64,000 nt of DNA from GCA-003244245 sp963822695. GTDB lineage: Bacteria > Actinomycetota > Actinomycetes > Mycobacteriales > Pseudonocardiaceae. Under the pieces are notes generated by a model. It was not told the DNA's origin, searched no databases, and saw nothing but the letters and a program-made list of their open reading frames with translations. The position numbers and the translations under genes are program-made. The DNA lies in NCBI GenBank assembly GCA_963822695.1, contig CAWGJH010000002.1:62001-126000 (forward strand). Reading direction: 5' to 3'. The first letter of the stretch is position 1. Every line of letters begins with the position of its first letter. Shown one piece after another: positions 7,255-15,869 of this stretch.

Positions 7255-7694
7255 GCATCAAGATCCACCACTTGCGCCCGGCCCCGGGCGCGAAGACCGC
7301 CAAGACGCGGGTCGGTCGCGGCGGGGGTTCGAAAGGTAAGACTGCGGGTCGCGGTACCAAGGGAACCAAGGCCCGCAAGAACGTGCCTGTTGCTTTTGAG
7401 GGTGGGCAGATGCCGATTCACATGCGGCTGCCCAAGCTCAAGGGTTTCCGCAACCGGTTCCGTACCGAGTACCAGGTGGTCAACGTCGGCGACCTGGCTC
7501 GGCTGTTCCCTGACGGGGGCACCGTGGGACCCGATCAACTGGTAGCCGTTGGTGCGGTGCGGAAGGGTATGCCGGTGAAGGTGCTCGGTGACGGTGACCT
7601 CGGCGGGGTGGCGCTGCAGGTCAGCGCGCACGCCTTCTCTGGTTCTGCACGGGACAAAATCGTCGCGGCGGGTGGTAACAGCACCGCGCTGTAG
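7251..7694 (+). CDS. rplO: 50S ribosomal protein L15
   Basis: 147 aa from GTG 7251, overlapping the rpmD stop. It begins with the conserved IHHLRPAPGAKTAKTRVGRGGGSKGKTAGRGTKG Gly/Lys-rich segment that threads into 23S rRNA, followed by the globular C-terminal part (VKVLGDGDLGGVALQVSAHAFS). A 213-base gap before secY may hold a promoter; no clear -35/-10 pair was recognised. Confidence 0.96.
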   Translation: MSIKIHHLRPAPGAKTAKTRVGRGGGSKGKTAGRGTKGTKARKNVPVAFEGGQMPIHMRLPKLKGFRNRFRTEYQVVNVGDLARLFPDGGTVGPDQLVAVGAVRKGMPVKVLGDGDLGGVALQVSAHAFSGSARDKIVAAGGNSTAL

Positions 7695-7907
7695 GCGGTG
7701 CCTTACCTTGACGAGTTCTAGCTTCCCTGTCTTACGGATCGCTAGCTTCACTGTCGAGCCTTGCTGTTACAGTCGGCCAGGATGAGTGGGCGAGCCTAGC
7801 TGGCATCCGCCGTCAGGTTCCCTGCACCGTTCGGTCGCCGCCGTGAGGCGATGTGGCCGCCGGTCCGTGATCGACGGCCACACCACGGCCGTGCCCAGGA
7901 GGTAGGA

Positions 7908-9227
7908 GTGCTCGGCGCCTTCCGCTCGGCCCTTGCGACGCCGGATCTGCGCCGCAAGATCCTGTTCAGCCTCGGCATGGTGGTGATCTACCGGGCCGGC
8001 GCCACGCTTCCCTCGCCCGGGGTCTCCTACGTCAATATCCAGCAGTGCCTGGACCGCGTCCAGCGGGGCGATAACCAGAACGTCTACTCGCTGATCAATT
8101 TGTTCAGCGGTGGGGCGTTGCTGAAGCTGTCGGTGTTTGCGTTAGGGATCATGCCCTACATCACCGCGAGCATCATCATCCAGCTGCTCACCGTGGTGAT
8201 CCCTCGTTTCGAGGTGCTGAAGAAGGAGGGTCAGTCCGGTCAGAACAAGCTCACGCAGTACACCCGGTACCTGACGATCGCGCTGGCTATCCTGCAGTCC
8301 ACCGGCATCGTGGCGCTGGCGGTGCGCGGTCAGCTGTTCTCGGGCTGCTCGCTGCCGCCGATTCCGGATCAGTCGGTATTCAATCTGGTGGTCATCGTCG
8401 TGGTGATGACCGCGGGTACCGGGGTGATCATGTGGTTGGGCGAGCTGATCACCGAACGAGGCATCGGCAACGGTATGTCGATACTGATCTTCACCTCGAT
8501 CGCCGCACGCATCCCCGCTGAGGGCAAGAACATCCTGGACTCCCAGGGGCCGCTGGTATTCCTGCTGGTGTGCGCTTTCGGTTTGGCGATCATCGCCAGC
8601 GTCGTGTTCGTCGAGCAGGGCCAGCGACGGATCCCGGTGCAGTATGCCAAACGGATGATCGGTCGCCGCATGTATGGAGGTACCTCCACCTACCTGCCGC
8701 TGAAGGTGAACCAAGCGGGCGTCATTCCGGTCATCTTCGCGTCGTCGCTGCTCTACCTGCCCGAGCTCATCGCGCGGCTCACCAGCTCCCCCACCGGTCG
8801 CCAGGGCTGGTGGCAGACTGTCATCACCCGCTACCTGTCCGACCAGGCTAGCTGGGCCCATATCTCGCTGTACTTCTTGATGATTATCTTCTTCACGTAC
8901 TTCTACGTAGCGATCACGTTCAACCCTGAAGAGCGTGCCGAGGAGATGAAGAAGTTCGGCGGTTTCATTCCCGGTATCCGACCGGGGCGCCCTACCGCCG
9001 AGTACCTGAGCTTTGTACTCAGCCGGATCACCTTGCCTGGTTCGCTGTATCTGGGCATCGTGGCGGTGCTGCCCAACTTGTTCCTCGATCTGACCGGCAA
9101 CGGGCAGAACCAGAACTTCCCCTTCGGTGGCACCGCTGTGCTGATCATGGTGGGAGTCGGGTTGGACACCGTCAAGCAGATCGAAAGCCAGTTGATGCAG
9201 CGCAACTATGAAGGGTTCCTGCGCTAG
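7908..9227 (+). CDS. secY: preprotein translocase subunit SecY
   Basis: 439 aa from GTG 7908, preceded by AGGAGGTAGGA; upstream codons in the open frame lack SecY similarity. Ten membrane segments can be placed, starting with the LRRKILFSLGMVVIYRAGA segment. Conserved parts include the plug region after the first segment (FSGGALLKLSVFALGIMPYITASIIIQLL), the cytosolic loop with RRIPVQYAKR, and the C-terminal loop NPEERAEEMKKFGGFIPGIRPGRPT. SecY forms the protein-conducting channel with SecE and SecG. Its TAG overlaps the adk GTG. Confidence 0.97.
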   Translation: MLGAFRSALATPDLRRKILFSLGMVVIYRAGATLPSPGVSYVNIQQCLDRVQRGDNQNVYSLINLFSGGALLKLSVFALGIMPYITASIIIQLLTVVIPRFEVLKKEGQSGQNKLTQYTRYLTIALAILQSTGIVALAVRGQLFSGCSLPPIPDQSVFNLVVIVVVMTAGTGVIMWLGELITERGIGNGMSILIFTSIAARIPAEGKNILDSQGPLVFLLVCAFGLAIIASVVFVEQGQRRIPVQYAKRMIGRRMYGGTSTYLPLKVNQAGVIPVIFASSLLYLPELIARLTSSPTGRQGWWQTVITRYLSDQASWAHISLYFLMIIFFTYFYVAITFNPEERAEEMKKFGGFIPGIRPGRPTAEYLSFVLSRITLPGSLYLGIVAVLPNLFLDLTGNGQNQNFPFGGTAVLIMVGVGLDTVKQIESQLMQRNYEGFLR

Positions 9228-9778
9228 TGCGAATCCTCATTGTTGGCCCGCCGGGAGCGGGCAAGGGTACTCAGGCCGCGCTGCTGAGCGCGGAACTCGG
9301 TGTGGCGCACATCTCGACTGGAGATATCTTCCGGGCGCACGTCGGAGGCGAGACTGCGCTAGGTCAGCAGGTCAAGAAGTACCTGGATGCCGGCGCCCTG
9401 GTGCCTGACGAGATAACCAACGCGATGATCGTGCAACAGCTTACCGAGGACGTCTGTCGGGCCGGGTTCCTGCTCGACGGATTCCCCCGCACGGTCAGTC
9501 AGGCCGAGGTGCTGGAGGCTCTGCTGCGCGATCACGACTGTGAGATCGACACCGTGCTGGCGTTCGACGTGCCCGAGGACCAGGTAGTCGAGCGACTGCT
9601 GGCCCGCGGGCGCCAGGACGACACCGAGGACGTGATCCGGCACCGCCAGCAGCTCTATCGCGAGGAGACCGCGCCGCTGCTCGACTTCTACTCCGATCGG
9701 TTGGTCACTGTGCCGGCGGTCGGTTCGGTGCCGGATGTGACGGCCCGGGCGCTGGACGCGTTGCGAACGCGGGCGTGA
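9227..9778 (+). CDS. adk: adenylate kinase
   Basis: 183 aa from GTG 9227. It interconverts ATP, ADP and AMP. The P-loop GPPGAGKGTQ is at residues 7-16; HISTGDIFR and GFLLDGFPRTVSQ (AMP-binding) follow. The LID is short (GRQDDTEDVIRHRQQLYREET), the usual actinobacterial short form without zinc cysteines. It overlaps secY by three bases, the standard secY-adk-map arrangement. Confidence 0.97.
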   Translation: MRILIVGPPGAGKGTQAALLSAELGVAHISTGDIFRAHVGGETALGQQVKKYLDAGALVPDEITNAMIVQQLTEDVCRAGFLLDGFPRTVSQAEVLEALLRDHDCEIDTVLAFDVPEDQVVERLLARGRQDDTEDVIRHRQQLYREETAPLLDFYSDRLVTVPAVGSVPDVTARALDALRTRA

Positions 9779-9788
9779 TGAGTGCGCG

Positions 9789-10607
9789 ATGACCGGGGAC
9801 GGGGTGCGTGCTGTGGTACGACGGTTGCGGGGTAGGACCAGCATCGAGCTCAAGTCTTCAGGTGAGATCGAGGCGATGCGCGCTGCCGGTGCGGTGGTAG
9901 CCCGGACATTGCGGTTGCTCGAGGGCCACGCCAGGGCTGGGGTGAGCACCGGTGAGCTGGACGAGTTGGCTGAACAGTCGATTCGGGATGCCGGCGCGGT
10001 GCCGTCCTTCAAGGGCTACCATGGTTTCCCCGCGTCGATCTGCAGCTCGGTGAACCAGCAGGTGGTGCACGGGATCCCGAGCCGTGAGCAGGTGCTTGCC
10101 GACGGTGACCTGCTGTCCCTCGACTGTGGCGCGATCCTTGAGGGCTGGCACGGTGACGCCGCCGTGACGGTGCTGATCGGGACCGTGGCCGAGGCCGACA
10201 GTCAGCTGTCCGCGGCCTGCCGGGCCGCGCTGGAGGCCGGAATCGCGGCGGCCCGACCCGGCGGCAGGCTCACTGACATCTCCCATGCGGTGGAGTCCGC
10301 GGCGCTGGCCGCCGCTGCCGCGCACGGGACGTCGTACGGGATCGTTGCCGACTATGGTGGCCACGGCATCGGCACGGCCATGCACATGGATCCGTTCCTG
10401 CCCAACGTAGGCCGGCCTGGTCGCGGCCCCCGGCTGGTGTCCGGCATGGCCCTGGCGATCGAGCCGATGCTCACCGCGGGCGGCGACAAGACCGAGGAAC
10501 TCGGTGACGGCTGGACCGTGGTGACCGTGGACGGCTCTCGCGCCGCGCACTGGGAGCACTCGGTTGCCCTCACCGACGACGGCCCGCTGGTGCTCACTGT
10601 TGAGTGA
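9789..10607 (+). CDS. map: type I methionine aminopeptidase
   Basis: 272 aa. It removes the initiator methionine from nascent proteins. The pita-bread fold is recognisable from IELKSSGEIEAMRAAGAVVARTL onward. Metal and catalytic residues appear in order: His of YHGFPASICSSVN, Asp of LSLDCGAILEGWHGDAAVT (two Asp), His of GGHGIGTAMH, Glu of AIEPM, and the final Glu of WEHSVALT. The ATG lies 11 bases after adk. Confidence 0.96.
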   Translation: MTGDGVRAVVRRLRGRTSIELKSSGEIEAMRAAGAVVARTLRLLEGHARAGVSTGELDELAEQSIRDAGAVPSFKGYHGFPASICSSVNQQVVHGIPSREQVLADGDLLSLDCGAILEGWHGDAAVTVLIGTVAEADSQLSAACRAALEAGIAAARPGGRLTDISHAVESAALAAAAAHGTSYGIVADYGGHGIGTAMHMDPFLPNVGRPGRGPRLVSGMALAIEPMLTAGGDKTEELGDGWTVVTVDGSRAAHWEHSVALTDDGPLVLTVE

Positions 10608-10617
10608 GGAAGGTGTC

Positions 10618-11649
10618 GTGCTGCCCTGGTTCGCCCCGTTGGCTGGCCGGCTGGATGAACATGTGATCGATAGTGTGCTGTTGCGGGACAACCCGCTGGG
10701 TGATCCCGCGCGCCGTCCGCTGTGGGTCTATGTCCCGCCGGGCTACGAGGACTCGCGACAGCGCTACCCGAGCGTCTATGTGATCCAGGGTTACACCGGG
10801 CATCTGGCTATGTGGCACAACCGCAGCCCGTACCGCCAGCCATTCCCGGAAACCGCCGACGCCGTGTTCGCCGCCGGCGACGTCCCGCCCGCGGTCGTGG
10901 TCTTCGTCGACGCGTGGACGGCGTATGGGGGCAGCCAGTTCGTCGACTCCCCGGGTACCGGGCGTTACCACAGCTATCTGTGTGACGAGGTGGTGCCCTT
11001 TGTCGATGCGCGCTACCGGACGTTGCCGGACCGTGCGCACCGGGCGATCAGCGGCAAGTCCTCCGGCGGGTTCGGCGCCATGATCACGCCGATGCTGCGG
11101 CCGGACCTGTTCGGCGCGCTGGCCAGCCACGCCGGGGACGCGTTGTACGAGCTGTGTTACCTCGCCGAGTTCGGCAAGTCGGTGCGCCACCTGCGTGATT
11201 ACGACGGTGACATCGGCGCCTGGTGGGCGGATTTCCAGTCCCGGACCGCGTTCACCAAGCCCGCCGACCAGGATCTGCTGATGACCCTGGGCATCGCCGC
11301 ATGCTTCTCCGCCCGCGAGGACGGCACGCCGGAGCTGCCCTTCGACCCCCGCACCGGGGTGCTGCGTCCGGAGGTCTGGCAGCGGTGGCTGGACTGGGAC
11401 CCGGTGCGGATGGCGCCGCGGTACGCGCAGGCGCTGCGCTCGCTGCGCGCGGTGTGGCTGGACGCCGGCACCCGCGACGAGTGGTACCTCGACCTGGGCG
11501 CGCAGGCGTTCCGCGAGGCGCTGCGTGCCGTCGGGCTGCCCGACGAGCGGGTGCACTTCGAGCTGTTCGAGGCCAGTCACCGCGGGATCGACTACCGCTA
11601 CCCGCTCGCGCTGGCCTGGCTATGCCACCGGATCGCCGAGGGGACCTAA
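10618..11649 (+). CDS. D-type (tri)esterase / S-formylglutathione hydrolase-like alpha/beta hydrolase
   Basis: 343 aa from GTG 10618, chosen because GAGGAAGG precedes it and the map frame ends just upstream. It belongs to the esterase D / Fes family (Pfam PF00756). The N-terminal VWVYVPPGYED and the nucleophile elbow GKSSGGFGAM (serine near residue 145) are clear, and the histidine is probably in EASHRGIDYRYP near the end. No signal peptide is seen, so it is likely cytoplasmic. The substrate cannot be told; trehalose ester, siderophore ester and feruloyl substrates all fall in this family. Its last four bases overlap the convergent DUF397 gene. Confidence 0.8.
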   Translation: MLPWFAPLAGRLDEHVIDSVLLRDNPLGDPARRPLWVYVPPGYEDSRQRYPSVYVIQGYTGHLAMWHNRSPYRQPFPETADAVFAAGDVPPAVVVFVDAWTAYGGSQFVDSPGTGRYHSYLCDEVVPFVDARYRTLPDRAHRAISGKSSGGFGAMITPMLRPDLFGALASHAGDALYELCYLAEFGKSVRHLRDYDGDIGAWWADFQSRTAFTKPADQDLLMTLGIAACFSAREDGTPELPFDPRTGVLRPEVWQRWLDWDPVRMAPRYAQALRSLRAVWLDAGTRDEWYLDLGAQAFREALRAVGLPDERVHFELFEASHRGIDYRYPLALAWLCHRIAEGT

Positions 11650-11855
11650 GCGAGGACGTCCCTGAGGAACGCTGTCCACTGCGCGGTGCTGACCGGGAGC
11701 AGGGGTGAGGATGCGCCGAGCTTGCTGTCGCGGACACCGACCCAGCCGGGCAGCTCGGTAGTGATCTCCACGCAGCCGTTTGCGCCCTGGCAGTAGCCGG
11801 ATTTGCGCCACCCGGCCGTAGTGGCCAGCGCGGCGAGTGCTTCGTCGTGATTCAT
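11646..11855 (-). CDS. DUF397 domain protein
   Basis: 69 aa, beginning MNHDEALAALATTAGWRKSGYC. It matches the actinobacterial DUF397 pattern: WRKSGYCQGANGCVEI, then GVRDSK, then PLLPVSTAQWTAFLRDV at the end. Such proteins are found directly after XRE/DUF5753 regulators and are thought to act with them, in Streptomyces as WhiJ/BldB-type developmental switches. The ATG overlaps the TGA of the upstream regulator gene (ATGA). Confidence 0.88.
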   Translation of the reverse strand: MNHDEALAALATTAGWRKSGYCQGANGCVEITTELPGWVGVRDSKLGASSPLLPVSTAQWTAFLRDVLA

Positions 11856-12720
11856 GTCAGTTCCTCTATGCGGCGGACTAGCAGGGTCCGAGTCTCCTGG
11901 GGTGTGCGGGCCTGGATCTGGATGCGCCGCAACGTGTTGCGATAGGTCATGATCTCGGCCGGGTCCTCGTAGTAGGTGCCCCCGATCCGGGATTCCGACG
12001 TAGGCGACTCCCGGGTCGCCTACGAGTTCAGGCGGAAACGTCAGGATCATGAAGGTCCCCTCGATCCCGGCGTGCACGCCTGCCTCCAGCGGCAACAGCT
12101 TGAATGGTGACCATGGGTAGGTCGAGGAGCTTGACCAGGTGGTCCAGTTGCTCGAGGAGGACCTGCGGCTCACCGGCGGGCCGGTGCAGCGTGGACTCAT
12201 CCAGCACGCTCCACACGGCCGGTGGATCCGGCTGGCGTGTGAGCACGTCCTGGCGGGCCATCCGCAGTTCGATACGCCGGGCGACCTCGGCGTCGGGCAG
12301 TTCGGGTTCGCCGGCCCGGATGACGGCTTTGGCGTAGGCAGGGGTCTGGAACAGACCCGGCACGACCATCGAGTCGTAGCTGTCGATCTGCACGGCTGAG
12401 GACTCCATGCCGAGATAGAGGTCGAACCACTCCGGCGCGGCGTCCTTGAACGGTAGCCACCAGTCGCGGCCTCTGCGGGCGGCGTCCACCAGGTCCAGGA
12501 ACGCCGCGGCGCGCTCGCCGACGCCATAGAACTCGAGCAGCACCTCCAGCTCGGGCCCCTTCGGCAGGTTCCGCATGGTCTCCAGGTGGGAGATGTGCGA
12601 GACCGCGCAGCGCAACCGTGCGGCTACCTGCTCGCGCTTGAACCCAGCGGCCTCCCGCAGCCGGCGCAACTCCAAGGCCACGTACCGCTTGAGCACGGTA
12701 GGACTCGATGACGCGACCAT
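11852..12720 (-). pseudogene. XRE-type regulator with DUF5753 domain, broken by two +1 frameshifts
   Basis: From ATG 12720 the protein begins MVASSSPTVLKRYVALELRRLREAAGFKREQV. It has an N-terminal helix-turn-helix (residues 12-65) and a DUF5753 sensor domain. The frame leaves the family at about 12099-12104, where one extra A follows TVTIQ-like coding. It resumes in a second frame (LPLEAGVHAGIEGTFMILTF) and shifts again in a run of five Cs on + at 11979-11983. It ends in a third frame (GTYYEDPAEIMTYRNTLRRI), with a TGA overlapping DUF397. All three pieces are otherwise well conserved, so the damage is recent or is sequencing error. As read, translation stops near 12028. Confidence 0.85.
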
Positions 12721-13105
12721 CGGAGCTCCTGGTTCTCCTTCTCCCGGTGCCGTTGGCCCGGGTGGACGGCCCGCCTGGGCGCACATCTCACCCAAACGGA
12801 CGCACCCGTACCCTTTTCTTGTATCACGTCACGGCGTAACATGATACGACGTGACGGTGCGCGTGAACGCTCACGCACACCGTAGCCCCTGGCCAAGCAG
12901 CGGCACTACCGGTGCTGCGCATCGGGTCCGCCAGGGGTCCACAGCCGGCGGCGACCCCGTGTGTGTCTCTCCCCCATCCGGCGGGGTCGCCGCCTTCCAC
13001 CCCGTTCGGGGAGCCTGCGATGTGGTTTTGTGGCTACGGGACACGACGCAGTCGCCCGAGAGTTCGGTACGGTCACCGGCTGGCCAAGCAACCCAGGGCC
13101 TGGGC
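12721..13105. other. intergenic region between divergent accessory genes
   Basis: This 385-base stretch separates the minus-strand regulator from the plus-strand hypothetical at 13106. An AT-richer spot (TTTTCTTGTATCACGTCACGGCGTAACATGATACGACGTGAC, split across 12813-12855) contains the inverted pair GTATCACGTC / ATGATACGACGTGAC, so an operator or promoter is plausible. Open frames continue across part of it but show no protein character that I recognise. Confidence 0.35.
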
Positions 13106-13429
13106 GTGAACCCGGCCATCGAGCAGCTGCGCCGACTGTGCCGGTTCGGCTTCCACGGCGAGCGGCTGTTCAACCAGAACGGCCACCTAGACCTCATTCA
13201 CTACACCCGTGACTTCCAGGGCGTGCGTGAGGTGGTGCTGGTCTACAGCGAACGCACGGCGCTGGCCTACCGCACCCGCGACATGTTGGACCCGGACAGC
13301 CCGTTGCACATCACCGAGAACGCGGTCGACTGGCACCTGCACGGCGACATCGTGACCGTGGTCAACGCGCTGCTGTCGCTGCCCACACCCGGGCCGCCTG
13401 ATCACCGAACTGTTCCCGACCAACGCTGA
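13106..13429 (+). CDS. hypothetical protein
   Basis: 107 aa if started at GTG 13106 (the frame is open from 12851). The part from NPAIEQLRRLCRFGFHGERLF onward has protein-like composition with aromatic and charged residues (LDLIHYTRDFQGVREVVLVY, VDWHLHGDIVTVVNALLSL), so it is probably real. No family recognised. It lies in an accessory stretch beside regulator genes. The start is uncertain. Confidence 0.5.
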   Translation: MNPAIEQLRRLCRFGFHGERLFNQNGHLDLIHYTRDFQGVREVVLVYSERTALAYRTRDMLDPDSPLHITENAVDWHLHGDIVTVVNALLSLPTPGPPDHRTVPDQR

Positions 13430-13521
13430 CGCGGGCACCATACCGAGGAGCGTCACTATGAATCACACCTCGCAGGATCGCCAAGTCCCCGGTGGCGTGC
13501 CGCTGGTGGGTGGTGGTGTTC

Positions 13522-13833
13522 GTGGCTGATCGGTTGGTCACGGTCTCGATCACCTGCTGGGTGGATGGGCTGGCGCATGAAGTGACTGAGGAGGACGTGG
13601 CCGCCGGCCGCCGCTGCGGTCACCGGCAGTACCGGGCGATCTGCGGTTATCGGTTCTTTTGGCCCGCAGCGTTGGTCGTGCTGACCGGTCAGCCGTGTGC
13701 CAGGTGCGCCGCAGTGCTGGCTGCGGCGCGGGAACCGGACCCGACCGCGGGCCGGGTCCGGTTCTGGCCTGGGTGGTGGCGGGTGCTGCACCCTGGCCAT
13801 GGTGGCGGGGCCGGGCTCCGGTGGTGGTCATGA
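13522..13833 (+). CDS. small Cys/His protein, putative zinc binder
   Basis: 103 aa from GTG 13522, beginning MADRLVTVSITCWVDGLAHEV. It has CxxHxxxxxxCG (RRCGHRQYRAICG) and a CARC pair, enough for one zinc site. No family name can be given. The stop overlaps the next ATG (ATGA, 13830-13833), so it forms a two-gene operon with the following winged-helix-like gene. Confidence 0.5.
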   Translation: MADRLVTVSITCWVDGLAHEVTEEDVAAGRRCGHRQYRAICGYRFFWPAALVVLTGQPCARCAAVLAAAREPDPTAGRVRFWPGWWRVLHPGHGGGAGLRWWS

Positions 13834-14264
13834 CCCGGGCCCCATTGGCCGGTGCTGAGGTGTACGAGTGGGTCGCGTTGCGCCGGGTGAGCGGCGGTGG
13901 GGTGACCAAGGTGGATCACCGCTGGCTGGAAAGTGGTCATCAGATACCGGGTTATGTTGTCGGTGCGCTTGCTAGGTTGCTTGCCAAGGGGCTGGTGATG
14001 CTGGTTGACCCGGACCCGACAACGGGAGTCGCAGTCCGGGCGGTGCTCACCAATGCCGGAGCCGACCGCTACGAGCGGCTCTGTCAGAGAGCCCTGCAGA
14101 TGCCCGCCGCCCAGCTCCTCACCCTGTGTCGCCGGTTGTGGACGACGACCCCGACCCGGTCAGCGGTACAGCGCTACCCGACTAGAAGAAGCCCGGCCAG
14201 CCGCTGGTTGAGCATCCCCCGCTTCGGCTCCTACGGCCGGCGGCTAGTCCGTCGCGGGTGTTGA
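13830..14264 (+). CDS. winged-helix-like hypothetical protein, 3' end fused to recombinase debris
   Basis: 144 aa from ATG 13830. Residues 1-110 look like a small winged-helix domain: GGGVTKVDHRWLESGHQIPGYVVGALARLLAKGLVMLV followed by a beta-wing and VLTNAGADRYERLC. Function unknown; a MarR/PadR-like DNA-binding role is inference. The last 25 or so residues are Arg/Ser-rich and are read antisense to a serine-recombinase remnant (14225-14346). The natural C-terminus was probably lost when that fragment arrived. Confidence 0.5.
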   Translation: MTRAPLAGAEVYEWVALRRVSGGGVTKVDHRWLESGHQIPGYVVGALARLLAKGLVMLVDPDPTTGVAVRAVLTNAGADRYERLCQRALQMPAAQLLTLCRRLWTTTPTRSAVQRYPTRRSPASRWLSIPRFGSYGRRLVRRGC

Positions 14265-14346
14265 TCATGATCAGCTTGCGCTGGCACTCGGCCAGTACGG
14301 AGAGCATGCCGAACATCGCGCGGCCTTCGATGGTGGTAGCTTGCAT
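14225..14346 (-). pseudogene. serine site-specific recombinase (resolvase/invertase) fragment
   Basis: Read on the minus strand from ATG 14346, the frame gives MQATTIEGRAMFGMLSVLAE, then CQRKLIMINTRDGLAAGRR. This is the conserved stretch of the resolvase catalytic domain and E-helix (compare GRxMFxxLxxLAExxRxLIxxxTRxGLAAxR). Neither the catalytic serine region nor the C-terminal HTH is present, so it is a relic of an element that moved through here. Confidence 0.8.
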
Positions 14347-14351
14347 CTCTA

Positions 14352-14385
14352 CCTAGCCCATGGTAGGAATGGAACCATGCCTAGG
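14352..14385. promoter_or_regulatory. candidate PadR operator overlapping the padR start
   Basis: An imperfect palindrome, CCTAGCCCATGG ... CCATGCCTAGG, has arms at 14352-14363 and 14375-14385. It overlaps the ribosome-binding region and ATG (14377) of the PadR gene, so autorepression is plausible. Not tested beyond base pairing. Confidence 0.35.
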
Positions 14386-14730
14386 GGGTCGGAACCGCGG
14401 ATGACATATTCGACGCTGCTGGTGGTGCGGGCGATGCTCGTCGAGCCCGCTCGGGAGATGTATGGGCTGGAGATCTGCAAGGCCGCCGAGCTGCCCAGTG
14501 GCACCATTCACCCGATTCTGGCCCGGTTGGAGCTCTGCGGGTGGCTGGAGAGTCGCTGGGAAGACATCGAGCCGACCGAGGAGGGCCGGCCCCGGCGCCG
14601 CTACTACCGCCTCAGCCCCCACGGGGCTGAACGTGCCCGCGCCGCTTTCGAGAAAGTTCATATTCCCGCGCCTGTGCCGGAGCCCGTGCTGAAGCCACAG
14701 CTGATTCCCAGGCTGACCGGGGGTGCCTGA
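14377..14730 (+). CDS. PadR-family transcriptional regulator
   Basis: 117 aa from ATG 14377. It has the PadR winged helix: TLLVVRAMLVEPAREMYGLEICKAAELPSGTIHPILARLELCGWLESRWED, then RRRYYRLSPHGAERARAAF. This is the short PadR-s2 type without a large dimerisation domain. It is the first gene of an operon (TGA overlaps the next ATG). PadR genes of this kind often control an adjacent membrane protein, consistent with the two genes that follow. A palindrome over its own start suggests autoregulation. Confidence 0.88.
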   Translation: MPRGSEPRMTYSTLLVVRAMLVEPAREMYGLEICKAAELPSGTIHPILARLELCGWLESRWEDIEPTEEGRPRRRYYRLSPHGAERARAAFEKVHIPAPVPEPVLKPQLIPRLTGGA

Positions 14731-15539
14731 TGAGCCTCATGAACTGGCGCGCCGCTCTCGACCGCGTACGCGCCCTCGTCGGTGCCCTGGACCGCGATGC
14801 CGCTATCGCCCGCGCTCTCGTCCTCGCCAGCGACCGCGATTTGAATCTCGATCTCGCCAGCGCCCTGGAGGTTGCGCGCACTCTGGCCAGCACGCTCGAT
14901 CTTGACCTTGCTTGCATTCTGGATCAGGCCCGCGCTCTTGCTGGCGATCTCGTCGACGACCTCGCCAGCGCCCTCGATAGTGACCAGGCACTGGACCGTG
15001 AGCGTGTCCTCGTCCGCGCTGCCATGAGCGCTCGCGACCTTGCTCAAGCCCTGGATCTCGCCCTCGGCAGTGCCCTGGACGGTGACTACGCCCCTGACCG
15101 CGCTGCCAGCCGCGACCTGGACCTTTCTCGTGACCTGGCCAGCGCCCTGGCCAGTGCCCTGGCTAGCTATCACGCCTTGCTCTGCGCCCTGGCCAACTAT
15201 CCCGCTCTCGATCGCGATCGCGACCTCGCCAGTGATTTCGCCCGCTACCGCGACCTCGCCCAAGACCTTGCCCGCTATCTGGACCGGCACTCCGCTACGC
15301 CCGTGGAAGTGAACGCTGAGGGTGTCCGGTCGCTGCCGAGGAGGGTGCGGGTGGCGGTGCGGCTGCTGCCCCGATCGTGGCAACCGCGCTACCGCGAGGA
15401 GTTCCGCGCCGAACTCGCCCGGCTCTCCCCCGGTGAGCGGTCCGAGTATGCGCGGCGGGTGCTGGCAGAGGTATGGCAGCTGCGCAGGGTTCTGGCTGGG
15501 ACCCAGTGCCCGCCGGATCGCGCCCGAGTAGAGGGGTGA
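14730..15539 (+). CDS. Ala/Leu/Asp-rich low-complexity protein in PadR operon
   Basis: 269 aa. Residues 1-190 are almost entirely A, L, D, R and S in irregular repeats of the type DLASALDxA and DRDLA, predicted to be one long helical array. The DNA is itself repetitive (ctcgcc-agcgcc-ctgga motifs) without a fixed period. Residues 200-255 are ordinary (LLPRSWQPRYREEFRAELARL ... YARRVLAEVWQLRRVLAG) and resemble the short segment often found in PadR-associated membrane proteins. No membrane segment is present. Function unknown; it overlaps padR by one base and is followed by a small membrane protein. Confidence 0.75.
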   Translation: MSLMNWRAALDRVRALVGALDRDAAIARALVLASDRDLNLDLASALEVARTLASTLDLDLACILDQARALAGDLVDDLASALDSDQALDRERVLVRAAMSARDLAQALDLALGSALDGDYAPDRAASRDLDLSRDLASALASALASYHALLCALANYPALDRDRDLASDFARYRDLAQDLARYLDRHSATPVEVNAEGVRSLPRRVRVAVRLLPRSWQPRYREEFRAELARLSPGERSEYARRVLAEVWQLRRVLAGTQCPPDRARVEG

Positions 15540-15544
15540 CTCAC

Positions 15545-15796
15545 GTGGCGAGGTGGCTGGCACCCGGCGCCGGGGTCGTGGGCGGGGTGTTGGTCACCGC
15601 GGTGCAGCACGCGGCGCTCGGGCCGGTCCTGGTGATCGTGGGCGTGCTGGGCGCTCTCCCGCTGGTGTTGATTATCACGCTGATAAGCATGCTGGCGCTG
15701 GTGGCGGTGTATTCGCCCCATCGGACCCGGCGAGGGGCGGCGGAGAAGATCCTCGATCAGCTGCTCAGCGCGCTGACCCGACCACCCCGGCCGTAG
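15545..15796 (+). CDS. small membrane protein in PadR operon
   Basis: 83 aa from GTG 15545 (GTG 15536 also in frame). Two hydrophobic segments are visible: residues 7-25 (GAGVVGGVLVTAVQHAALG) and about 28-55 (LVIVGVLGALPLVLIITLISMLALVAVY). A basic cytoplasmic tail follows. It begins just downstream of the repeat protein and is likely co-transcribed. No family recognised. Confidence 0.6.
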   Translation: MARWLAPGAGVVGGVLVTAVQHAALGPVLVIVGVLGALPLVLIITLISMLALVAVYSPHRTRRGAAEKILDQLLSALTRPPRP

Positions 15797-15869
15797 CGGG
15801 CCATCGGGAAGTTACTCACGCATGAGAAGTTACTCACGAATTATGTGACGGCAGGGTTGGTTGTCGATC

